From positions 1 to 57,887 of the forward strand of contig JAJXUI010000016.1 of assembly GCA_021782995.1 (NCBI GenBank): DNA of 57,887 nt, in the 5' to 3' direction. Below are positions 52,878 through 57,887 of the stretch, piece after piece. The DNA is from Pseudomonadota bacterium. Its GTDB lineage: Bacteria; Pseudomonadota; Gammaproteobacteria; Burkholderiales; Gallionellaceae. The notes beneath the pieces are model-generated. The model was not told where the DNA came from, made no database searches, and saw only the letters and a list, made by a program, of their open reading frames with translations. The first letter of the stretch is position 1; every line of letters starts with the position of its first letter. A program made the translations under genes and the position numbers.

Positions 52878-53638
52878 GCTTTACCGCTCCAGTGTATCAG
52901 GTGCCTCTCCAGCATCAGGAATGCAAGATTCATGACATATCCCAATGCACCTGTAATCAATATTGAGCTGTACATTTCCTTGACGTTGAAAACCTGCTGC
53001 GCATCGATGATGCGGTGACCAAGACCATTTTCTGATCCGATAAACATTTCCGCCACTATCACGATCACCAGTGCCATGGAAATTCCGCCGCGAAGACCAA
53101 CGAAGGTCTGGGGCAGGCTTTCCATCAGCAATACATCCTTGAAAATGAAACGGCGCGGTATTCCCATGGTGATTGCAGCCATGACCCTGGTTTTCTTGGC
53201 ATTCATCACACCATAAGCACTGTTGAATATGATCACCAGCACAGCCGCAAATGCGGCGATGGCCACCTTGTTTGTATCGGTAATACCGAATATCAGGAGG
53301 AACAGTGGAATCAGTGCAGACGACGGGGTAGACCTGAAAAAATCAACAAGAAATTCGACGCTGCGGTACAGGTTTACCGAGCTGCCGAGCGCAATCCCCA
53401 GCGGCACGCCTATGACTGTTGCAATCACGAATGCATAGACAGTCCTCAATATTGTCGCAAGCAAGTCCTTATTGACAGCGCCACTGGTGATTGATCCCCA
53501 CAAATACTGCAGCGTATCCATCGGTGGCGGTAACAGCACGGGCTTGATTGCCTTGCTGTCAAGCGCAAACTCCCAGACTGCATATAACAGCAACGGTCCG
53601 ACGAGTGGCAACAATTTTTTAGTATCAAATTTCCCCAT
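52874..53638 (-). CDS. NitT/TauT-type ABC importer permease
   Basis: Inner-membrane subunit of the importer, 254 residues, with about six transmembrane segments. The ATPase-contact EAA loop is recognisable around NAKKTRVMAAITMGIPRRFIFKDVLLMESLP (about 140-170), in BPD_transp_1 style. It starts 8 bases after the solute-binding gene and overlaps the ATPase gene by ATGA. Confidence 0.95.
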   Translation of the reverse strand: MGKFDTKKLLPLVGPLLLYAVWEFALDSKAIKPVLLPPPMDTLQYLWGSITSGAVNKDLLATILRTVYAFVIATVIGVPLGIALGSSVNLYRSVEFLVDFFRSTPSSALIPLFLLIFGITDTNKVAIAAFAAVLVIIFNSAYGVMNAKKTRVMAAITMGIPRRFIFKDVLLMESLPQTFVGLRGGISMALVIVIVAEMFIGSENGLGHRIIDAQQVFNVKEMYSSILITGALGYVMNLAFLMLERHLIHWSGKA

Positions 53639-53646
53639 GATGGATA

Positions 53647-54642
53647 TCAGGCAGGTTTGTAAATCAGCGATGCAACATCAACCGGTTTGCTGAATATCTT
53701 CTTGTCTGTAAACACATCAAAGAACCTCTGGAATGCCTCGATATCGCTTTTCCTGAACTCGTTGTACATCACAAAATTTGCCAGAGGCACTTCTTTGACG
53801 ATTTTCTCGTCAATTGAAGTGAAGCCATCAAGGGATTTACGTGCCTCTTCCGGATGCTTGCGCACAAACTCGACTCCTTTTGTATATGCGGCAAGATACT
53901 TCGGTACATCCAGGGGCCTTTCCTTGATGAAACTTGTCGTCAGCGATGCCGTGCCACCAAACCAGGGCGCATCGGCATTTCCCAGCACATATCTGGATAT
54001 GACTCCGGTTTCAAGCACCCTGGTCATGCCATTTACCCTGCCCACAGTTCCTGTCGGCTCCAGGGTATAGACTGCATCAATTTGCCCCGACGCAAGGGCA
54101 GGCACATGTTGCCCCACGGGAAGTTCTACCAGCTGCTCCGCCTTGATGCCATTTTTCTCCAGCACCATTCTGGCTAATGTCACATTCTGTATTCCCGGAC
54201 CGCAGGCAATTTTGGCGCCAGTCAGGTCCTTGATTGCCTTGGCCGGACTTCCGACAGGCACCAGGAATTCATCCAGCACATATTTGTGGCTGGATGGATT
54301 GGAGCAGATGATTTTGAGCAATCCCGGGGAGGATATTTCAGCCAGCGCCAGTGCAGCCGAAGCTGTTCCATTTGCTGAACCGTGAATGCGCCCGGCTACC
54401 ATGGCTTCAGCTACCTGAGATGCACTGGCAAATTTTGCCCCCTCGACATTCAAACCTGCCTCTTTGAAAAATCCTTTTTCCAGTGCAACATAAAACGGCA
54501 AGCCAGCTGCAATGGGCCAGTAGCCGATCAGTATCTTGTCATCTGCCGCCTTTGCCATTGCAGGTAACAAGGCGGAAAGTGCCGATGCCGCGCCCAGTCC
54601 AAGAATTTGCCTGCGCGTTGAAGAAAAATCATGCTTGTCCAT
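53647..54642 (-). CDS. NitT/TauT-type substrate-binding protein with Tat signal
   Basis: Periplasmic solute-binding protein of 331 residues. The N-terminus carries a twin-arginine signal (STRRQILGLG followed by a hydrophobic stretch ending PAMAKA, residues about 8-33), so it is probably exported folded. The mature part is a type-2 binding fold of the NMT1/SsuA group (IGYWPIAAGLPFYVALEKGFFKEAGL; IDAVYTLEPTG). AAGGAG lies seven bases before ATG 54642. First gene of the importer-atzF-GntR operon, with a 22-bp dyad 36 bases upstream. The likely ligand is a urea- or biuret-like nitrogen compound (inference from context). Confidence 0.94.
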   Translation of the reverse strand: MDKHDFSSTRRQILGLGAASALSALLPAMAKAADDKILIGYWPIAAGLPFYVALEKGFFKEAGLNVEGAKFASASQVAEAMVAGRIHGSANGTASAALALAEISSPGLLKIICSNPSSHKYVLDEFLVPVGSPAKAIKDLTGAKIACGPGIQNVTLARMVLEKNGIKAEQLVELPVGQHVPALASGQIDAVYTLEPTGTVGRVNGMTRVLETGVISRYVLGNADAPWFGGTASLTTSFIKERPLDVPKYLAAYTKGVEFVRKHPEEARKSLDGFTSIDEKIVKEVPLANFVMYNEFRKSDIEAFQRFFDVFTDKKIFSKPVDVASLIYKPA

Positions 54643-54677
54643 TTCCCGACTCCTTATTTATAAAGACATTTCCATTA

Positions 54678-54699
54678 ATGTGTACATATATGTATACAT
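54678..54699 (-). promoter_or_regulatory. 22-bp dyad, probable GntR/FCD operator
   Basis: Read on the minus strand, left arm ATGTATACATA and right arm TATGTACACAT match as reverse complements in 10 of 11 positions. It sits 36 bases before the importer operon, between the likely promoter and the ribosome site. FCD-type GntR regulators commonly bind short dyads of the TGTATACA kind, and one is encoded in this operon. Binding is inferred. Confidence 0.6.
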
Positions 54700-54834
54700 G
54701 CAAAATGCGTACCTGTGCCTGATTTGCTGATGACGACTCAATTCATCAACATCCCTTCAGTACACGTTCGCCTCACACAAGTGCCACAATCCCTGCATCG
54801 CACCAGAATATCCGGCACGATATATGTGTCACTG

Positions 54835-55227
54835 TCATGCAGCAGCCTTCATGACACTCACATGTGCAGATACGATGCGCCACCCTTCGGGGAATCTCAC
54901 CCATGTCTGGCTCTGCCTGCCAGATATGCCGCCTTCCCTGACGAACTCTGTTGTTGTTGTCGCAAAATCAGCTCCGTATGTATGGATTGCCGTATGCATG
55001 AGGTTGCGCTTCAATCCATCAGCATTGCGTGACTTGCGAAAGGCACGGATCGCCTCTATGCCATACAGATTCTCCGAAATGCCAAACCTGACAACAAATT
55101 CACGATTCAGGAAAAATCCATCCAGAGCATCGAGATCATTCGCATTGAGTGCAGCCTCGTAGCAGTCGAAGATATGCCGTACTTCAGCCACTACAGACGC
55201 TGCATCAATCTCGCCAGGCAATATCAT
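54835..55227 (-). CDS. atzH: AtzH/HpxZ-like NTF2-fold protein
   Basis: Small NTF2-fold protein of 130 residues. Typical blocks are VRHIFDCYEAALNANDLDALDGFFL, FGISENLYGIEAIRAFRKSR and the end GWRIVSAHVSVM. Characterised relatives are AtzH, assigned to decarboxylation of 1,3-dicarboxyurea to allophanate, and HpxZ of oxalurate catabolism. ATG at 55227 overlaps the atzE stop as ATGA. It is last of the left part of the locus; the 192-base gap to the importer genes holds their promoter region. The AtzH and HpxZ roles cannot be separated by sequence alone. Confidence 0.8.
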   Translation of the reverse strand: MILPGEIDAASVVAEVRHIFDCYEAALNANDLDALDGFFLNREFVVRFGISENLYGIEAIRAFRKSRNADGLKRNLMHTAIHTYGADFATTTTEFVREGGISGRQSQTWVRFPEGWRIVSAHVSVMKAAA

Positions 55228-56621
55228 TTTTTCATTCCCCCGACCCTGCACTCCGCAATCCCCATTTTTTCCAGCATATAGGCCGCTCGCAAACAGACAT
55301 CCTCTCGCCAGGGGGCGGCGATCAGCTGAACCCCTATAGGCATGCCCGAGCCAGTCCAGAATGGCACCGCCGCGACCGGAAGGCCGATAAAGGATATGGG
55401 TTGTGTAAGCAATCCCATATTGGGGCGTGTAGGCAAAGCCCTTCCATTAACCTGTATGGTTTTCTGCCAAAGCAGCGGTGCCGTAACCGGTGTCGAAGGT
55501 GCGATCAGCAGATCGTATTCGTCAAACAGTTTCAACACTCGCTGCAGATAAAGTTGCCTGTAACGCTGCGCCTGCTGATACCAGACCACAGGAATGAGTG
55601 AACCTGCAATCAGTCTTTCACGCGAAAGTGGCTCAAATTCTTCCAGATGGTCACGTAACTCGTCGAGATACAGCGCACCCCCTTCGGATGCCGTAATCAG
55701 ATATGCTGCCGCGCGCGCCTGGGCGACTCCCTGCAAATCCACCTCCTCCATACAACCCAGGGCTTTTGCCGCAGTGCTGGCAGCCCATCTGGCATCCGCT
55801 TCCGCATGGTCATCGAAATACCCCGACAACCTTGCAATTCTCAAACCATCAATTCCCCGTTCCAGTTCAGGCATGGTCTGTGCTGGCGGCTTTTGTGCAC
55901 ATGCATGGTCATCCGCATCCACGCCCTGCATCACATCATAGGCAAGTGACAGATCTTCCGCCGTTGTCGCAAACGGACCCAGATGATCCAGGCTGGGAAC
56001 AAATGGATGTGATCCTGTACGCGAGAGCCTGCAGAATGTCGGCTTCAACCCGAAAATGCCGCACAGTGAAGACGGTACCCGGATGGAACCATTGGTATCA
56101 CTGCCCAATGCAATCGGTACCATGCCTGCTGCCACAGCAGCGCCCGACCCGCCCGAAGATCCGCCTGCAGATCGGGCCGTATCATGCGGATTACGCGTTG
56201 CACCATAGTGGGTATTTTCCGTGGTAAACCCGTAGGCATACGCATCCATATTCAGCGTGCCCACCAATACTCCGCCTGCATCACGCATTTTTTCTATCAG
56301 GACTGCATCTCTTCTGGCAGCGGGATGCCGGGCATGCAGTCTGGCCCCGGCCAGTGTCGTCACGCCTTTGACATCAAGCAGGTTCTTGACAGCATAGGGA
56401 ACTGCAGCGAGCGGAGGAATCCTGTCGCCACGCATGCGGGCAGCATCCAGCGCATCGGCTTCTGCAATGGCCCGCCCTGCGGTGATTTCGATAAATGCAT
56501 TCAAGTCCGGGTTATGCAGGCTGATCCGTTCCAGCGCAGCTTGCGCAATTTCCCGCGCCGATATTTCTCCGACGGAAAATGCTGCCGCACACTCAGTGGC
56601 TGTAAATGGAGTCGTCTTCAT
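55224..56621 (-). CDS. atzE: AtzE family amidohydrolase (1-carboxybiuret hydrolase type)
   Basis: Amidase-signature enzyme of 465 residues. The catalytic set is Lys79 (VPYAVKNLLD), cis-Ser155 (SAGGSSGG) and Ser179 (GSDTNGSIRVP). The blocks ALNMDAYAYGFTTENTHYGATRNPHD-like and FGLKPTFCRLSR are characteristic of the AtzE family, whose founding member with AtzG hydrolyses 1-carboxybiuret; the HpxY branch acts in oxalurate breakdown. It overlaps the small atzG gene upstream and the atzH-like gene downstream, both by ATGA. Complete in length. The exact substrate is inferred from the neighbours. Confidence 0.9.
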   Translation of the reverse strand: MKTTPFTATECAAAFSVGEISAREIAQAALERISLHNPDLNAFIEITAGRAIAEADALDAARMRGDRIPPLAAVPYAVKNLLDVKGVTTLAGARLHARHPAARRDAVLIEKMRDAGGVLVGTLNMDAYAYGFTTENTHYGATRNPHDTARSAGGSSGGSGAAVAAGMVPIALGSDTNGSIRVPSSLCGIFGLKPTFCRLSRTGSHPFVPSLDHLGPFATTAEDLSLAYDVMQGVDADDHACAQKPPAQTMPELERGIDGLRIARLSGYFDDHAEADARWAASTAAKALGCMEEVDLQGVAQARAAAYLITASEGGALYLDELRDHLEEFEPLSRERLIAGSLIPVVWYQQAQRYRQLYLQRVLKLFDEYDLLIAPSTPVTAPLLWQKTIQVNGRALPTRPNMGLLTQPISFIGLPVAAVPFWTGSGMPIGVQLIAAPWREDVCLRAAYMLEKMGIAECRVGGMKK

Positions 56622-56800
56622 AGCCTGAATACGCTCGCTGATTCAATGTCAGCTGTCAGCGTTTCCTTTTCCACGATCAGGTACATGCTGCGCAGCAGGG
56701 AGAACTGGTTCAGCACTTCCGATCGACTGGCGGCATCCAGCTGTATTCCGTGCATTTGCAGGGCTGCATCCACATATTGTTCGATTTCCGCTTCCATCAT
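56618..56800 (-). CDS. atzG: AtzG-like small subunit (DUF4089)
   Basis: Protein of 60 residues, the small subunit that assembles with AtzE in the carboxybiuret hydrolase complex. The sequence starts [19 protein letters not shown] and is a two-helix DUF4089 type. ATG at 56800 overlaps the cysteine-hydrolase stop and its own stop overlaps the atzE start, both as ATGA. A much longer reading upstream lies inside the hydrolase gene and is rejected. Confidence 0.85.
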   Translation of the reverse strand: MMEAEIEQYVDAALQMHGIQLDAASRSEVLNQFSLLRSMYLIVEKETLTADIESASVFRL

Positions 56801-57486
56801 GCATGCCTGCCCTGGGTTTCGCTGGCTAGCACCAGCCTGCTTAAAGGCGCTGTCCAGCCTACTATACCCCCCTGCGCACGGATCATTTCGAGGACTGATT
56901 GCTTGAATTCGGGGAAGTAACTCTCCGTTGCATCTTCGACCAGCAGGCATTCATATCCGCGGTCATTCGCCTCGCGCATGGTGCTTTGCACGCAGACTTC
57001 CGTCGTTACACCGCCAAACAGCAGATGCGTAATCCCCCTTGCTTCCAGCAATCCGGATAAATTTGTCGCATAGAATGCGCCTTTGCCCGGTTTGCAGATG
57101 ACAGCCTCGCCTTCCTGAGGCCGCAAGTCTTCAACGAAGTCGCTGCCGACTTCTCCATCGATCAATATTCTGCCCATGGGTCCATCATCACCAATCCGCA
57201 TTCCCGGAGTTCCGCGATTGAGTTTTGATAGCGGACAATCCGACAGGTCCGCAGCATGTGCTTCCTTGGTATGCACAATGTACAGGCCATGCTGCCTGCC
57301 CCATTCCAGGAGTTCACGTGCAACACTGACGCAGGGTGCCAGGCGTGATACATCATTTCCCAGAACCTCACCAAACCCGCCGCCCAGCAGAAAATCACGC
57401 TGCATGTCGATCATGATGATGGCGGTGGTGGCAGGTGAAAAGCGGTATGGATAAGGCAAGGCATTTACATCCAGGATTTCACTCAT
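56797..57486 (-). CDS. Biuret-hydrolase-like cysteine hydrolase (isochorismatase fold)
   Basis: Cysteine amidohydrolase of 229 residues. Catalytic candidates are Asp27 (MIDMQRDF), a Lys in CKPGKGAF (132 or 135) and Cys165 (GGVTTEVCV, preceded by the usual cis-peptide). Blocks such as [25 protein letters not shown] and [19 protein letters not shown] strongly resemble biuret amidohydrolase (BiuH) and ureidoacrylate hydrolase (RutB). Biuret hydrolase would give allophanate, feeding AtzF. ATG at 57486 has AGGTGG upstream and overlaps the preceding ABC ATPase stop as ATGA. Which of the two substrates is used is not certain. Confidence 0.87.
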   Translation of the reverse strand: MSEILDVNALPYPYRFSPATTAIIMIDMQRDFLLGGGFGEVLGNDVSRLAPCVSVARELLEWGRQHGLYIVHTKEAHAADLSDCPLSKLNRGTPGMRIGDDGPMGRILIDGEVGSDFVEDLRPQEGEAVICKPGKGAFYATNLSGLLEARGITHLLFGGVTTEVCVQSTMREANDRGYECLLVEDATESYFPEFKQSVLEMIRAQGGIVGWTAPLSRLVLASETQGRHA

Positions 57487-57887
57487 GCCGCCACCTTTTC
57501 TGCTGCGTGACCACCTGCCATGTAGTGTCCCAGCACCCGCACATCCGCCTTGCACACTGTCGTTTCAAACACGATTTCTCCTTCACTCATCACCACTATC
57601 CTGTCTGCCAGTTCAAGCAGCTCATCCAGGTCTTCACTGACCAGCAGGATGGCCCCGCCCCTTTCACGCAGCTGCAGCAGCCTGCCATGGGTTTCCGCAA
57701 CCGCACCAAAATCCAGCCCGAATACCGGGTTGGCCACGATCAGCAGATCGACATCACGTGACAGTTCGCGTGCCAGGACCGCCCTTTGCACATTTCCACC
57801 GGACAGCGTCTGTATCGGCGCATCCATGCCCTCTGTTTTCACCTTGAATGTTTCAATGTAGGTTTGCGCCTGCTTGCGAAGCGCTCC
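57483..57887 (-). CDS. ABC ATPase, BMP/nucleoside-import type, partial
   Basis: C-terminal 134 residues of an ATP-binding protein; the gene continues past the right edge. Visible are the signature LSGGNVQR, Walker [13 protein letters not shown], and the switch block [18 protein letters not shown]. The NVQR signature and ANPVFGLD Walker B fit the second nucleotide-binding domain of the duplicated ATPases that serve BMP-family (nucleoside or purine-like) importers. Its stop overlaps the cysteine hydrolase start as ATGA, so a second importer probably precedes the catabolic genes. Any AtzD-type ring-opening enzyme would have to lie beyond the window. Confidence 0.88.
   Translation of the reverse strand, partial: GALRKQAQTYIETFKVKTEGMDAPIQTLSGGNVQRAVLARELSRDVDLLIVANPVFGLDFGAVAETHGRLLQLRERGGAILLVSEDLDELLELADRIVVMSEGEIVFETTVCKADVRVLGHYMAGGHAAEKVAA

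Noticed and set aside
54715..55032. Plus-strand frame beside the AtzH-like gene
   Set aside because: Overlaps the AtzH-like gene antisense and the regulatory gap; no family features.
56618..56950. Extended 110-residue version of the AtzG-like protein
   Set aside because: The first 50 residues lie inside the cysteine hydrolase gene; the 60-residue version from ATG 56800 matches the family start and forms an ATGA overlap.
1..57887. CRISPR array, tRNA/rRNA gene, insertion sequence or prophage
   Set aside because: Looked for spaced direct repeats, tRNA-like cloverleaf ends, transposase motifs and phage structural genes; none seen.

Overview
The window is ordinary bacterial chromosome of about 55% G+C (estimated by eye). 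It looks like a betaproteobacterium of the order Burkholderiales, perhaps an Oxalobacteraceae relative. The signs are the ispF-ispD, mfd and serB genes in one neighbourhood, the MoxR/DUF58/TgpA trio, a CerR-type TetR regulator, a DUF6279 lipoprotein and an AtzE-family operon. This placement is inference from gene content. I found no rRNA, tRNA, CRISPR array, transposase or phage gene.

Layout. 1-8.05 kb (minus strand): a compact envelope export operon, read TetR regulator, RND adaptor, RND pump, DUF6279 lipoprotein, ABC-2 ATPase, ABC-2 permease and a truncated secreted thioredoxin. A sigma70-like promoter and a 22-bp operator-like dyad sit in front of it. 8.05-11.7 kb (minus): a hybrid sensor kinase coupled to a PhnD-like solute-binding lipoprotein. 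11.9-15.8 kb (plus): MoxR ATPase, DUF58 protein and TgpA-like transglutaminase, followed by queD. 16.3-20.7 kb (plus): an HDOD protein, a metallo-beta-lactamase-fold hydrolase and a CHASE-PAS sensor kinase. 20.7-24.9 kb (minus): a REC-GGDEF protein, uracil-DNA glycosylase, rimI, tsaB, ispF and ispD.

24.9-34.8 kb separates ispD from mfd. It holds a decayed GGDEF/EAL remnant, a PhoD-like phosphatase, a Cache-PAS-PAS-GGDEF-EAL protein, a rhodanese, a type-2 argC, an unlisted 56-residue DUF3330-like gene, a DUF6765 gene and a YkgJ-type cysteine-cluster gene. 34.9-38.3 kb is mfd. 38.5-43.3 kb is a three-gene signalling operon: Cache-HAMP-PAS kinase, Rcp1-like receiver and REC-GGDEF-EAL. 43.4-45.7 kb holds serB, a potassium-channel-like protein and a hemerythrin. 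45.9-49.6 kb holds a basic-tailed DUF2934 protein, then a solute-binding lipoprotein overlapping a GGDEF protein whose EAL domain is degenerate.

49.6-57.9 kb (minus) is a nitrogen-scavenging locus built around the AtzE/AtzG/AtzH/AtzF families of the carboxybiuret-allophanate route. It also has a biuret-hydrolase-like cysteine hydrolase, a NitT/TauT-type ABC importer, the end of a second ABC ATPase of the BMP/nucleoside type, and a GntR/FCD regulator. A 22-bp near-perfect dyad in front of the importer is the likely regulator site. No cyanuric acid hydrolase (AtzD) is present in the window, so the upstream substrate is open.

The region is rich in second-messenger and phosphorelay signalling: three membrane histidine kinases, four intact GGDEF-containing proteins and one dead one. 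Two of the sensors are genetically fused (overlapping genes) to orphan solute-binding lipoproteins. A short A/T-rich element related to AATATATTCAATA recurs in five intergenic or gene-end sites.
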